From: Asterias amurensis
Lineage: Eukaryota; Echinodermata; Asteroidea; Forcipulatida; Asteriidae
Reading direction: 5' to 3'
Length of the DNA stretch: 64,000 nt
Assembly (NCBI RefSeq): GCF_032118995.1
Contig: NC_092669.1
Location: forward strand, 9,981,501-10,045,500
Shown: one piece after another, positions 47,701 through 58,062 of the stretch
Layout: the number at the start of each line of letters is the position of its first letter
How positions within the stretch are numbered: position 1 is the stretch's first letter
Notes under the pieces: model-generated
What the model saw: the letters and a program-made list of their open reading frames with translations, nothing else
Told to the model about the DNA's origin: nothing
The model's database searches: none
Program-made: the position numbers and the translations under genes

Positions 47701-48207
47701 TAGTTGCTAAAAACTGTTTTCCAAATAACACATTTTTTATTTAGCAGAGAATTTTTTTTCTAAGACTAGACTTGTGAACAAGTCTTTAATGATCTGTCAC
47801 GATAGTCAAGTCTTGGTGGATCAAATACTGCTCTGGCTAGATTACTTCTCTCGCTCGAAGCTGACGACTACTACTGCGTAGTTGTGAGAGCGGTAGCTAG
47901 GGGGGCCGGAGGTCTCGTGAGAATATCGCCAGTGTCACAGGAATCGCGGAGAGAACCGGAATGCTATCACCGCGACAGACATTTAACGACTTGTCCACAA
48001 GTCTAGTCTAAGACTAGTAGATTGGCAATGTGTTTGTGTATCTGAGATACACTCTAGTTCCTCAGGGTTCTATGTTTGGACCCCATTCATCAGTCAACCC
48101 TTCTACATGTTTTTCTTTTATCATTATCACAGTTTTGTTTCTTTTCATTTGTTTTGTTTTCCCTGCAGTTTCTTAGTCGATTTGAAGAGAGGAATCCAAT
48201 GGTATAA
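41744..48207 (+). CDS. GOT1B: GOT1B-like vesicle transport protein, 5 exons, 138 aa, complete
   Basis: Exons 41744-41768, 42884-42975, 44615-44793, 46256-46337 and 48169-48207 join in phase (417 nt with stop) to 138 residues, the same length as human GOT1B. The start MFEVTDFQKIGIGLTGFG matches the family N-terminus. Four hydrophobic segments follow: FGAFFLFLGIIFLF, ILFLAGLACVIGL, FFIGGMVIVLIGWPLVGMI and GFFLLFGGFFPVVI. The conserved ERTFRFFFQQHKWKATGFF lies between segments two and three, and the end is FLSRFEERNPMV. Got1 proteins are small tetraspanning membrane proteins of the early Golgi/ER that support vesicle traffic (family knowledge). Its exon 1 and promoter region are duplicated at 32119, and a 973-bp insertion lies close upstream here. 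Candidate AATAAA signals downstream: 50434, 52653 and 52796; none is proven. Confidence 0.96.
42178..42450. mobile_element. MITE (GGCGCCACCACTTTTTCA family)
   Basis: GTATGGCGCCACCACTTTTT occurs near the left end and its complement twice at the right (about 42330 and 42418). The interior is directly repeated (GATATCCCTTTTTGTAAAAA). Confidence 0.9.
42745..42860. repeat. Interspersed repeat, partner of 17700-17840
   Basis: CACTCAAAGTCCCTCGGGGG and CTCATTGCCAGTCAATATGT are the reverse complement of the earlier copy. It ends about 25 bp before the 3' splice site of GOT1 exon 2. Confidence 0.8.
42884..42975 (+). CDS. GOT1B: GOT1 exon 2: first membrane segment
   Basis: Acceptor CTCTAATTGCAG and donor GTGAGT. 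It encodes IGIGLTGFGAFFLFLGIIF and FDKGLLAIGN. Ends in phase 0. Confidence 0.96.
43079..43506. mobile_element. 428-bp inverted-repeat insertion with 9-bp target repeat
   Basis: TCCTACTACTTGCCGTCAAC at left pairs with GAAGGCAAGTAGTAGGA at right. GGGTCTTGG stands on both sides (43070-43078 and 43507-43515). The host is a GATAATGATGGTAGAAAGCT-type MITE. Confidence 0.88.
43588..43815. mobile_element. TA-flanked MITE nested in the same host MITE
   Basis: TAAGCCTTTTTGAGATATGG at left and CCATACCTCAAAAAGGCTTA at right; reverse-oriented sister of the copy at 8491-8717. Confidence 0.9.
44083..44486. mobile_element. MITE, GGCAGTGGACACTATTGG family
   Basis: Left end altered (GGAAGGTACACGTTTGATAA), right end AATAGTGTCCACTGCCTCTA. 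A 30-bp direct duplication (ACTACCAACCTCTCCCCATT twice, about 44367 and 44400) marks internal slippage. Confidence 0.85.
44615..44793 (+). CDS. GOT1B: GOT1 exon 3: membrane segments 2-4
   Basis: Acceptor TTCGTTTTCAG and donor GTAAGA. It encodes the conserved GLERTFRFFFQQHKWKATGF and VLIGWPLVGMILETYGFFLL. 179 nt. Confidence 0.97.
44866..45110 (+). repeat. tRNA-Leu(CAA)-derived SINE
   Basis: GTGGCCGAGCAGGTGATAGC, GACTCAAGCTCTGG (CAA in the anticodon position) and GTGTGGGTTTAAGAG. The body (AAGAGGCTTAACCATTATTG) is shared with 38-290. Confidence 0.8.
45126..45460 (+). repeat. tRNA-Leu(CAA)-derived SINE, best-preserved head
   Basis: GTGTCATGGCCGAGCGGTTA at the 5' side and GTCGTGACAC at the 3' side can pair as an acceptor stem. 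GGATTCAAGCACTGG has CAA at the anticodon, and GGGTTCGGATCCC is the T arm. The body differs from the 44866 copy (TTAAAGCGCCTTGAG, shared with 11820). Confidence 0.82.
45453..45750. mobile_element. ATAGACC...GGTCTTTAT inverted-repeat element
   Basis: TATAGACCCCTTGCAATACG at left, ATATGCAATGGGTCTTTATA at right. Its ends resemble those of the ATAGACCTTATGC-type MITEs at 12881 and 56018. Confidence 0.7.
45813..46192. mobile_element. MITE, GGCAGTGGACACTATTGG family
   Basis: GGCAGTGGACACTATTGGTA at left, ACCAATAGTGTCCAGTGTCT at right. It ends about 65 bp before GOT1 exon 4. Confidence 0.92.
46256..46337 (+). CDS. GOT1B: GOT1 exon 4
   Basis: Acceptor TTTTTCTTGACAG and donor GTAAGT. It encodes GFFPVVINFLRRVPVLST and LNLPGISG. 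Ends in phase 0. Confidence 0.96.
46408..46830. mobile_element. CCACGGCTTTGG element split by a GGGCCCAATTTCAT-type MITE
   Basis: Outer element CCTTTTTGAAACCACGGCTT to GAAGCCGTAGATATGAAAAG, the same family as 30261-30439. It is interrupted at 46482-46727 by a full MITE with ends GGGCCCAATTTCATAGAGCT and AGCTCTATGAAAATGGGCCC. Confidence 0.9.
46883..47053 (-). repeat. tRNA-like SINE (TACCCATACACCG-tailed family)
   Basis: Minus strand: GTAGTCTAGTTGGTAAGAC and GGGTTCGAATTCCACC, then a tail complementary to TTTTTACCCATACACCGATG. Best-preserved full copy; related to the source of the 1576-3198 array. Confidence 0.82.
47054..47766. other. GOT1B: GOT1 intron 4, unique part
   Basis: No exon or clear repeat recognised, though the sequence is mixed in base composition and contains short open frames on both strands. 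Confidence 0.5.
47767..48014. mobile_element. Inverted-repeat element (GACTAGACTTGTG family)
   Basis: GACTAGACTTGTGAACAAGT at left, ACTTGTCCACAAGTCTAGTC at right. A fragment is at 4008-4090. Confidence 0.88.
48169..48207 (+). CDS. GOT1B: GOT1 last coding exon
   Basis: Acceptor TTTTCCCTGCAG, then FLSRFEERNPMV and TAA at 48205-48207. It matches the family's short polar C-terminus ending in MV. Confidence 0.93.
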   Translation, partial: FLSRFEERNPMV

Positions 48208-48283
48208 TCCCTTCTTTTGTATACATTTCATAGGGTCAGCATCTTTATAATAATAATCCCCATTTACAAATGGGCAATTTCTT

Positions 48284-48605
48284 CAAGGGCACTGTACACT
48301 ATTGGTAATTACTCAAAATGATTGTTAGCATAAAAACCTACTTGGTAACGGAGAGTTGTTGATTGTATACAAAACATGTGAGAAACGTCTCTCTGAAGTG
48401 CGTACTTTTTGAGAAAGAAGTAATTTCTCACTCAAAAGACTTCAGCTGAAGCCTTTTATTAAACAAGGGTGTTTTTTTCTTTCACTATTCGATGACCAAT
48501 TGAGCCCAAATTTTCACAGGTTTGGTATTTTTGATGCGTGTGTGGGATACACCAAGTGAGAATACTGGTCTTTGACAATTACCAAACGTGTCCAGTGCCT
48601 TTAAA
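48284..48605. mobile_element. MITE, GGCAGTGGACACTATTGG family, variant centre
   Basis: GGGCACTGTACACTATTGGT at left, CCAAACGTGTCCAGTGCCTT at right; centre GACTTCAGCTGAAGCC as in the 20715 copy. Probably in the GOT1 3' UTR. Confidence 0.83.
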
Positions 48606-48728
48606 CATGTTCTATTTTGGGGTACAGTATCTTACAAATCTGCAGACAAATGTTGTGGAAGTCGACCACAAGATTTTGCAGTTAGTCTTCTTAGACATGA
48701 CGTACACAGTTTGAGGGCACTATTTATG

Positions 48729-48915
48729 GGGTGTGGTGGCCGAGCGGATAAGAGCACCGAGTTCAAGCTCTGGTGATTCTGTTCAGCGGAGTGTGGGTTT
48801 GAATCCCGGTCGTGACACTTGGATCCCTGAGCAAGACACTTCACTACAATTGCTTCTCTCCACCCAGGGGTAAATGGGTACCTGTGAGGGCAGAGATGGT
48901 TCTTGTGATTGATTT
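48729..48915 (+). repeat. tRNA-Leu-derived SINE
   Basis: GTGGCCGAGCGGATAAGAGC, GAGTTCAAGCTCTGG, GGGTTTGAATCCCGGTCGTG and the body GAGCAAGACACTTCACTACA. Confidence 0.8.
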
Positions 48916-48993
48916 AGCCATGTATCAATATAAACCACAAGGGAAACTGACTGGGTAAATTTTGAAACGATTTTTGGGGTTGAACAAAGAATT

Positions 48994-49065
48994 GACTAGA
49001 GTGGGATTCGAACCAACGACCTCCGGATTAACGTGCCGGCGCTCTACCAACTGAGCTATCTAGCC
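48994..49065 (-). repeat. tRNA-like SINE head with intact cloverleaf potential
   Basis: 72 nt on the minus strand. GGCTAGA pairs with TCTAGTC as a full 7-bp acceptor stem (one G-T). D-arm AGCTCAGTTGGTAGAGC, anticodon region CCGGCACGTTAATCCGG with GTT at the anticodon but C instead of T at position 33, and T-arm TTGGTTCGAATCCCACT. Position 33 and the SINE tail argue against a working tRNA-Asn. Confidence 0.7.
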
Positions 49066-49095
49066 CTATATTGGCGGTGTCCCTATTTAGCCATG

Positions 49096-50660
49096 TAGCG
49101 CATTTGTTGCACAAGGCTGTTGCACCAGGGAGCTGAGATGGTTTAAGGAATGATTTAAGGCCCAGTGACCAGGGGTAATAATGTTGGAGCGCCATGAGTG
49201 TCACTGCGTGACGAACCTGAGCGCTATATTAGAAGCCATTATTATTATTATATTATTCGGTGAACCTAAAAGTATCCACTATCATATTCCAGGCCTAATA
49301 ATTCATTCTTTTTTATTGATGTCCATTCACAAGTTGAAATACTTTTGGGTGGTTTCAGTCAGTTGCTTAACAAAAATGTACAACCATTGGGAAAACTGGT
49401 AACATGGTATAAGACAAGTAGTTTTATTTATTGTGTTTTCTGCAAGTTACATTTATTTAATATCAGTCAGTCAAAATTGCTTGCCTCGAAAAATCCCGAA
49501 GTCGCTATTACTCCCCAAGTCGTAACACTTTTAGTGAACTCATTTTGGGGATCTATGACTCTAATAGAAATAATCAACTGATCACTTTCTTTCAATCAAC
49601 AAAGGGGGCTTTGAGACAATTGGTGGCAGCAGACATACTAGCTAAAGTTACTAGAAACTTTATACAAACTAGGTACGCGCATGTTGGGCTTGGAATGAGG
49701 TGCATGCTGGTCTAGCTAGCAATCAAGTTTGATCGCATGCTAGATCAGCATGCACCTCGTTCAACAGTTAGGGCTTGCACAATGGGTATTTGCGAAACAG
49801 TCTCTTCTGAGAACTACCTGCTGCCATCTTGTGTCCACAAAATGTCTCCCCTCACTGCGCGTGTATGTTTCTTGACTGTTTGTCAGCAACAAAATTTGTT
49901 TTCACACAAGCCCATGCACCATTTTTTCTGACAATTGTTTTCAGGGCGACGGTTGGGGGGGGGGGGATTGTAAACTTATGATGGTTTAAAACCTTGTCCA
50001 AAATGTTATTTATTCAACACTCTTTCTCATTTGTTTCTGTTTATTGTATTTAGATAAGTATAACTAGTCCTTATAACTTGAAGACTAAGGTGCCTTTAAA
50101 CTGATAAGAGACACTCAATTAATTTTTAAGTGCACAATTTTCCCCCTCATTCTTCATTTTGATTATTGACAAAATCATGTTGTTGTAAATATGTACAAAG
50201 AATATCAGTTTACTTGCAGACTTTGGGTTTCTCGTCTATAGACCATGTGACTTGTAACATCACATGTTTACAAAAGAGCCACAGAGCCTGGACTTCCTGC
50301 AGGCACAATAAGTACACAGCCCCACGGTATAAAACTTTAAATCTTGAATTTTATGGAGATTGTTCAAACTGATTTGATATGAAGGGACACATCTCAAAAC
50401 GTCGACAAATAAGACTAAGGGGATTTGGTTTACAATAAAATTACATTACTGTCATTGTTATGACTGCTTGTTGAATATATGTTGAAATTACGACTCAAAG
50501 TGTAAAATTTCCCATATGGCATATGACGATCAAGCTTGATGACCATTGTAGTATCTTGCCTGCCTCAAAGGCTCAGGAATGCACAAGAACACTCTTTTTG
50601 TAAACGATAGTTACATAGTGTATAACCAATCATGACATTTTGTAATGCTAGATAAAACCT
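49096..50660. other. Possible GOT1 3' flank
   Basis: Largely free of the MITE families seen elsewhere. AATAAA at 50434 is a possible end of the GOT1 transcript. An 8-bp-plus G run at 49957. No exon recognised. Confidence 0.4.
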
Positions 50661-50661
50661 G

Positions 50662-50879
50662 GGGCAAATTTCATAGAGCTGCTTAAGCAAAGAAATTGCT
50701 TAAGCACAAAAGCAGCTTGCTTATTTTATACATGTTACTGGCAAAAATTTCATGTTACGTATGTCGTATTAGCTGTTGTTTTGAGTGGAGTCTTGGCCGG
50801 TAATCTGATTTTACTAAGCAAGGATGTTTTTGCTTAAGCAAAATTTAGTGCTTGTAAGTAGCTCTATGAAATTGGGCCC
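50662..50879. mobile_element. GGGCCCAATTTCAT-type MITE
   Basis: GGGGCAAATTTCATAGAGCT at left, AGCTCTATGAAATTGGGCCC at right, with GCTTAAGCA arms. Confidence 0.85.
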
Positions 50880-51304
50880 TGTTTATAGTACAGTGTAGGA
50901 TAGGGGCAGTGATTAGCAGTAGCACCTTCGAGATATACAAAAGTAAACTTATTACCCAAGCGACTGAAAGGGGAGACCATGCACCGAGTGGCGCAGCACG
51001 AGGGACTTTTAAAACTTGATTGCGGTTTCTTATGGTTTTTTTTATACAAATCTTGACTTTTGCTGTCAAGTCGGTTGCAAAAGTCCAAACCAATCAGAAG
51101 CGCCAGGGGTCAGCAGGTCAGCATTCGTTCACAAATTATGCACACTGCCTGTGAAACAACAATCATCCACCTTTTATTCATTTATAAAACGTTTTTGGGA
51201 AGTCTGCGTTTAGATTGGTTAATCGTTCAGCACTTTGCATACAAGGTTATGAATAATGCACACTTCATACTCATGAATAATTCTTGAGAAAAAAAACGCG
51301 AACA

Positions 51305-51494
51305 GGACCCAATTTCATAGAGCTGCTTAAGCAAAAAATATTGCTTAAAAATTTTCTGCTGAGCAGAAATGATTAGGACACCAGTCACAAATTGTACATG
51401 TGACATTATAGTTTTGTTGGTTACCTTATTCTGGTAAGCAAATTTGGTGCGCTTAGCTACTTTTCTGCATAAGCAGCTCTATGAAAGTGGGCCC
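51305..51494. mobile_element. GGGCCCAATTTCAT-type MITE
   Basis: GGACCCAATTTCATAGAGCT to AGCTCTATGAAAGTGGGCCC; interior GACACCAGTCACAAATTGTA matches the 63560 relative. Confidence 0.88.
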
Positions 51495-51626
51495 AGGTTG
51501 TAAAAGGACCTCGTGGCTTCGCGACTCCACTCGCTCCAGTGGTCTCTCCTTCCATGCCAGTCGTTTGGGATTGCGGCTCAGCTCTACAGAGCTATCCAAT
51601 TCACTATCATTATTAATTCCCGCCTT

Positions 51627-51806
51627 GGCCCAATTTCATTGAGATGCTTTTAAGCATGCACTAAGTAGCTAAGCACAACAAAATGTTGCTTACCAGAATA
51701 AAGTTACAAGCCAGACTACCACAACATAATGTACAATTTGTGCCTGGTATCCTGCTCAATTCTGCTTAGCAGAAAATGTTTGATAAGCAAATATGATATT
51801 GGGCCC
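51627..51806. mobile_element. GGGCCCAATTTCAT-type MITE, eroded right end
   Basis: GGCCCAATTTCATTGAGATG at left; right end reduced to ATATGATATTGGGCCC. Interior is the reverse of the 51305 copy. Confidence 0.75.
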
Positions 51807-52856
51807 TTTTTACCATCTTGTGGTTTCATTGATATAAATTATTTACCATTTTCCTGATTCTTACAACGTAGATTAGTATAGCTTGGTATGCATCACTGTA
51901 ATATACACTCCTATGTTCGTATTTTATTTGAAAATGTGACATTTTCATTGATTGTTTGCCTGGTTGAGAGACCCAATTAAAAGTTGTTTGTTTGTAAACA
52001 AATGTACAGAAAAACAGTGTGAGTGAAGTTTATTGATTCCAGTAAAAAACTTGTCCCATGCGTCCGTAGAGAGAACGAACTTGTATTTATTCATTGGGGT
52101 TTTGGGTTTTTTCCCCCAAAAATAACCTGTGGAGGTTTTGATATCAGTGCGTGCTGGGGCCAAGGATACGGAGTGGATTGGACCGATTTATAGGGCTATT
52201 GTGCTCCCACCACAAAGTTGCATTTTTATTGAATTTTTATTACTCAAATTATGTAAAAACACAACAAGTATATCACGTCTTGATTTTTATTTAATTTTAG
52301 ATGAAACAAAAATAATAATAATAAATATATATAATAATAAGAAAGAAGGTTTTCCCCTTGTTTTCATAACCCTACATTTTAAAATGGTGTCAAGGGGTGC
52401 GTTTTGGTCGTATTCAATAATTGTTTCGGTTGACTTGACCATAACATACCATTATCAGCGAATCGGAAACATTTATTGGCTACAGCCGCCAAAACGCACG
52501 TGGTCGGTATTGGGCTAGGGGTTAGAATGTATCGATCATGTTCCCCTTATTGACCTGTTCTGGCAGGCAAGACACTGCACTAGTTACAAGGAAAATTGTC
52601 TCGCTATCACCATCATGGTAAAAATGTATACCGCCCTCTTGTGGTCATTTTGAATAAATGTGTATTTTTAGAGAGAAGGGAGTAGTCATTGAATCTCTTT
52701 GAGCAACTTAATCATTCTTTGATGGTTAATTCAAATGTTCGATGGATGCACTGTACGGTTTTCCAGAAACTGTGTCTTGAAAACAATAAGTAATGAATAA
52801 AACAGACTTTTTATAATTTTACTCCGAATGGTCTGTATAGCAACTCCCCAATAAAA
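51807..52856. other. Spacer without recognised gene
   Basis: AATAAA at 52653 and 52796 are possible transcript ends. A stretch of TAATAATAA at 52312-52340. The open frame of about 129 codons here does not resemble a known protein. Confidence 0.4.
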
Positions 52857-53204
52857 TTAAAGACACTGCATGAACACTATTGGTAATTATCAAAGACCCG
52901 CCAGTCTTCTCACCTGTGTAGAGAAGTGGAAATTGCGAGATGATAATGAATGAAAAAACACTCGTCCAGTGTGCTTCCAGATGCTTGATTTCGAAACCTC
53001 AAAATCTCATTCTGAGGTCTCAAAATCAAATTCAAATATTTTAGTGGAAAATTACTTCTTTCTCAAAAACCACGTCACTTCAGAGGGAGCTGTTTCTCAC
53101 AATGTTTTATACCATCAACCTCTCCCCATTACTCGTTACCAAGAAAGGTTTTATGCTAATAATTGTTTTGACTAATTACCAATAATAGTGTCCACTGCCT
53201 GTAA
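52857..53204. mobile_element. MITE, GGCAGTGGACACTATTGG family
   Basis: Left GACACTGCATGAACACTATT, right AATAGTGTCCACTGCCTGTA; internal loss of part of the left arm. Confidence 0.83.
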
Positions 53205-53240
53205 CCCCTTGCCAAACCCTAACCCCTCATAGAAGTATCA

Positions 53241-53490
53241 GGGCCCAATTTCATGGCTCTGCTTACCGTAAGCACAGAATCGGCGCTTACGGAAGCAGGG
53301 AATTCTGTGCTTACGGCAAGCCTATTTCAGGGGTTAATGGCGAATTTGGGCTTCTGCGCGTGTGTACTCCACGTTACTAGGCATTCTACGCTTACAAGGC
53401 CAGTGCAGCAATTCAGCGCTTGCACGTAAGCGGGGATTCGTGATCGTAAGCGCAGAATTCGGCGGAAAGCAGAGCCATAAAATTGGGTCC
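53241..53490. mobile_element. GGGCCCAATTTCAT-type MITE (GCTTACCG subfamily)
   Basis: GGGCCCAATTTCATGGCTCT at left and AGAGCCATAAAATTGGGTCC at right; reverse-oriented relative of 16527-16779. Confidence 0.9.
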
Positions 53491-56017
53491 TGGTTGTATC
53501 ACTGAACAGAAGGGCCCTTGCTGATGAGAATGTAAGACAAATAACACAATAAGAAAACACCAGGAGTTCTCAAGTAGTATGCCCAACATGAAAATGTTTA
53601 TAAGCAATAATAATCAATCACATGAGCTGATAAATGTTACATTTCGAGTTAATGTTCCAAGTCACACATTCTTTACATTATTATGTAATAAAATGTCATA
53701 AAGCTACTAGCCCTGTTAGTGTATACACATAATACTTCATAAGTCGTCATAAAATTGTAGTTTCAGTTATTATTTACAACGTCGGTATATCTGTAGTAGA
53801 AGTCAAAAGAGAGGGTATATGATTAATATATGAATGATGCATGAGCAGTTATACGCTACGTCATAGATATCTCATGAATATTCAACAATATTCAAATAGA
53901 TTAACATACAAACTATCTTACAATGTGATGCAAGTTAATAAATTAAACGCAACAACGGAACAAGGAAAGTGAAGAAGACCGCTACGACCAAGTGATACCT
54001 AAAAACTTTCATAAAAGAAATAAACATGTTCTGGCAAGCCCAAAAGATAAATGATTACATAATCAATACAATAGATTAGATGAAAAACCTTGTAACAAAA
54101 TCAAATCCTGACCAAGTACAAAATAATCAATTTAAATTGAATACATACATATCTCTATCATTATTAATACTTCAGATTATAAACAAACTTAACAGTACTG
54201 AAAAACCAAACCTCGCTAAAATAATATTTCAAAAAATAATCTTAATTGAAAACAAAAGGAAACAGTAATTGCGTAACTTGTGTGTACTGATCACAGACTA
54301 GGTTTTTAACCTGTATCTGTTTTTACACATTAAAATTGTGCTAGAAATTCTCTGCCCCCAAAACCACTGAACTACTTTATGTTAAAATTCATTGATTGAG
54401 TGGGCTTTCGACAGATTTAGAGACAAGTTAAATTGATTTCTTGCAATATTTTTCTTTTATATAATTTCACTTTGAACTGTTGAACGACATCGGCAATGTA
54501 TAGGCCTGACACATACAGATAATTTTCTTTAAGGCGATTATAATTATAACAATACAGAATGATGGTTTTGTTAATCTCACAATTTCAGAAATATTTCCTC
54601 ATTGAATACAATCACAACAACCTCCTTTATAATTTTTATTCAAACATTCCCATAATAATTGTTTTAATTTTTCAAAATTGAAAACTATCACCTCTGCCCT
54701 TTTTCAAACACAGTTCTAGATGACCAGACTATTAAAATCTGAAGGCTAGTCCTAAGTTAGAAGTAATTAATTATTCCCAACTCAAGATTAAGACTATAGA
54801 CCTTTAGCATGCTTTCTCCATCTTGGTCGCGTTCCTTGTATCCAATAACAATAATGAATGCGAATTACCATTTTGCAAATAGGAACCAGACTATTTTGTT
54901 CTTCCAGCCTCGGTTTGGTTACATTGATGTCAATGGGGAAAAATTCAAGATGGCTGCACCATGCTGAAGGTCTACAGTATTCACTCGTTTTGAAATCCAG
55001 GGCCTTTTTCATGACAGAACTTCACTCACCCCTATGAAAGCTATTCCACTACTTTGCCAAATTGTATAGTTTTGAAACAGCCGCTGTGCGTACAAGCGAA
55101 ATACACACAGACAAATCTTAATTTTTGTAATAATAATTTCACTTTTATATAATAAGATGAAGGCATTATTAAGAGTAGTATAATATTTGTGTCTTTCTCT
55201 ACTATATTAAACCAGACAATTTGTTTGTTTACTGAAACTAGTACTTAGACTTGCTCCAAGTCCCGCGTGTTTTACAACAATATGGCTCAAACACTGCACA
55301 ATGCTGTACACTTTCATAAATCACAAACTGGCTCATTCAATGCACCTTTAAAGCGGCATTATCTTTGACAGAACTGAAACAGCATTATATTTTTTGACAG
55401 ATAATGTCAGTTTAAAAACTCCCTACCTGCTTATTCACACCAACACCATTTTTAATAGACTTCCCAAATGCTTTGCATACCTTCAGTTAGAATTACCTCG
55501 GTATACAACACGGGTGACAATGGCATTTTCAGCAGAGACCATTTAGAAACGCACATTAGCTTGGGGCAAGTCTATTCATTCTAGACACCTACGTCATTGA
55601 AATTGATTTGTAAGCAGTTAAGCTGTCAAAATTACATCACCTTGATTGTCTCTAACATTCTATAAAAGAACAACATGCTTTTCTAAGCTATAAATATAAT
55701 TTCCAATCTCCTGTCTTCTTTTGGTAGAGATGGTAATAATTGATGACCAAAGCAACTTGATAGTTTTGTATTGAATACAATTTGTTTAGTACTGATTATA
55801 TAGAGTTAACATTACAAGATGTCTTATGGATTACAAGTACTAGAATTTGATGGTAAACATTTAGCCTTCATAGAGTTCCTTAAATTTTCTTTCATTTAAA
55901 TTTGTATATTATGACAACATTTTAAGAAAATATTTGTCTCATTTGGGGGGGGGGGGGGAGTCATGGACCACATATTTTTTCCAGATAATAAGAATAATCA
56001 CAGATTTTGGTTATTAA
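53491..56017. other. A/T-rich tract, almost free of elements
   Basis: The only repeat I see is 54870-55012, shared in reverse with 18700-18850 (CCAGCCTCGGTTTGGTTACA). A G run at 55946. No exon with good borders found. Confidence 0.5.
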
Positions 56018-56188
56018 TAGACCTTATGCATTGACGTCATCCAGCGGCCATCTTAGTGGAAAAACGGTGAAGAAACAATCGAAACGCACAGATTTGTACG
56101 CGCAGCGCACAGGATTGGCCAATGAACAACCTCCTTGTGACCTCTAGGTGAGGCGCCCTACTGAAATGACGTCATGTGCATAAGGTCT
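56018..56188. mobile_element. ATAGACCTTATGC-type MITE
   Basis: TAGACCTTATGCATTGACGT at left pairs with ACGTCATGTGCATAAGGTCT at right. Reverse-oriented sister of 12881-13018. Confidence 0.88.
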
Positions 56189-56496
56189 GTCTACACAACT
56201 TTTGATCAGATGTTTGTTACACAGGCATGCAACCGAATTGTGTCCTTAAATAGAGAAAAAAATGCCATGACTCCAGAAATGGAGGATGGTGTCATGGGCG
56301 GAGGGAAGGAGGCATGTTGGTCCTGAAAAAACCCCTGGGTGCGGAGGTTAAACTAAAAGCCATGGAAGTGAGCAGCAGTTGTATGTACGCAGGAGAGAGA
56401 GAAACATGGCCGTCCTATTACTTGAAATTACAAACACCGTTTTGTTTCATACAATTTGATTCAATTCTCAATAATATTTTAGTACTCAGTTTTATT

Positions 56497-56613
56497 AATT
56501 TCGGTTTTACCCATACACCGATGTGTAAGCACTGTATACTAAGTACTTTCCCGAGCTCTGTGAAACACAGGCATATTTCTGGGTTGGAATTCGAACCCAC
56601 GACCTTTGCAATC
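56497..56613 (-). repeat. tRNA-like SINE (TACCCATACACCG-tailed family), truncated
   Basis: TTTTACCCATACACCGATGT and GGAATTCGAACCCACGACC; the A-box end is missing. Confidence 0.75.
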
Positions 56614-57715
56614 TATTCAGTTTTACTTCAGTAAAACTTTTAGCTTTCGTCCACGTTTTATGTTGATTTACAGACAATAGCTATTAAGAAAGATACTTTA
56701 AGGTCACCTGTGAAAGTTTCAGTTTAATGAAGTGGAGGAAACAGGAAAAACTGTCACCAAATTTTGATCAAGAATGTCAACTCCATACACATATAGCGAT
56801 GTGACAGCGGGTACCAACCAAATTTTCTGGTCATATTAAGGGTTTTCAAACGGACACCATGCAAATTTCAAAAATATCGAAATGATTCAAAGTTGTTTAC
56901 TTTGTTGACTTCTATGACTTCTAATAAAAATAACTTTGCAGGATGTTTATGACCATTATAATGGTATTAAGCAAAGTTTTTTTAAGATGGTAATGCATTA
57001 CCATTTTTATAATAACTACGCTTTCGGATAGAAATTACACAATTTCTTTTCAGCGTCTTCATTAAAGTATGACTCTATCTTTAAATAGAACAGGGAGTAG
57101 ATTTTGATTACAATTGTTCCTTCACATCTTGATCACTGAACTTTAAAAAAGCATTACTTTGGGAAGTTTTCTGATGTGCTCAGTGTCGGAAACAATGACT
57201 ACGTATGTTTTGTTGTTGTTTGTCCTTTGCTGTTGTTGTTGTCCTCTATTTACAAGGTCATCTAAACTACTTCACTCAATCTACAAGTCAAAACTCGTCA
57301 TCTTGCGTTTGTTCCCAAATAAAAATAATTTGGTCTCAGCTTTAACTAAATAGTGCTATATAAAACTGGCTCCCAATACAAAACATTGCCTGCTCTGTTG
57401 TGGGCTGAAAAAGAAAAACATGCAAAATTTGAGAGACTTTTTTGCATTTCAACTAAAGCCTTCACGGAGCTGCCTGTAAATTGCTTGTGTTTTGGCCTGT
57501 AGGGTTAATGTAGATATATTGCATCCACCTTCAACGTTATTAATTTTGCAAGCTGAACATTACTTATTTGAGTCACCCCACTTTTGTGCAAAATAATATC
57601 TACCAAGAAAACAAAATAGCAAAACAAGTTTAAATTAATCTCTGTATGACTGTCATTTACATAATAATAAGTCTGAGGCAGCATTTGGTTAAGAATTGTC
57701 AGCACTATAGAAGTG
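56614..57715. other. Spacer without recognised gene
   Basis: No repeats or exons recognised. A short GTTGTTGTTTGTCC stretch near 57210. Confidence 0.45.
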
Positions 57716-58062
57716 ATTATTCATCTGCTGATTGAATATTCATAAACCAATTTAAATATTCATTAACAAATTTGAATTAGCATTAACCCTTTGTCTATCC
57801 TATCTTGATATTCAATGCCAAACTGAGTGTGTCCTCACTGGAATGAATATTATTCATTAGCAAATGTCATACTGCATATTCATTAACTCATTGAATATTC
57901 ATTAACTCATTGAATATTAAGTAAATCATTGAATATTCATTAACTCATTGACTATTTGTTGACTCATTGAATATTCATTAACTCATTAAATATTCATTAA
58001 CTCATTGGATATTCATTAAGTCATTGGATACTCATGAATTCATTGAATATTCATTAACCTGG
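57716..58062. repeat. Minisatellite GAATATTCATTAACTCATT
   Basis: Units of 18-20 bp (variants of TTGAATATTCATTAACTCA), about 15 in all, degenerate at the left end and cleaner from 57870. Confidence 0.93.

Noticed and set aside
48994-49065. Functional tRNA-Asn gene
   Set aside because: C at position 33, a SINE tail attached and several degraded sisters. Called as a SINE head instead.
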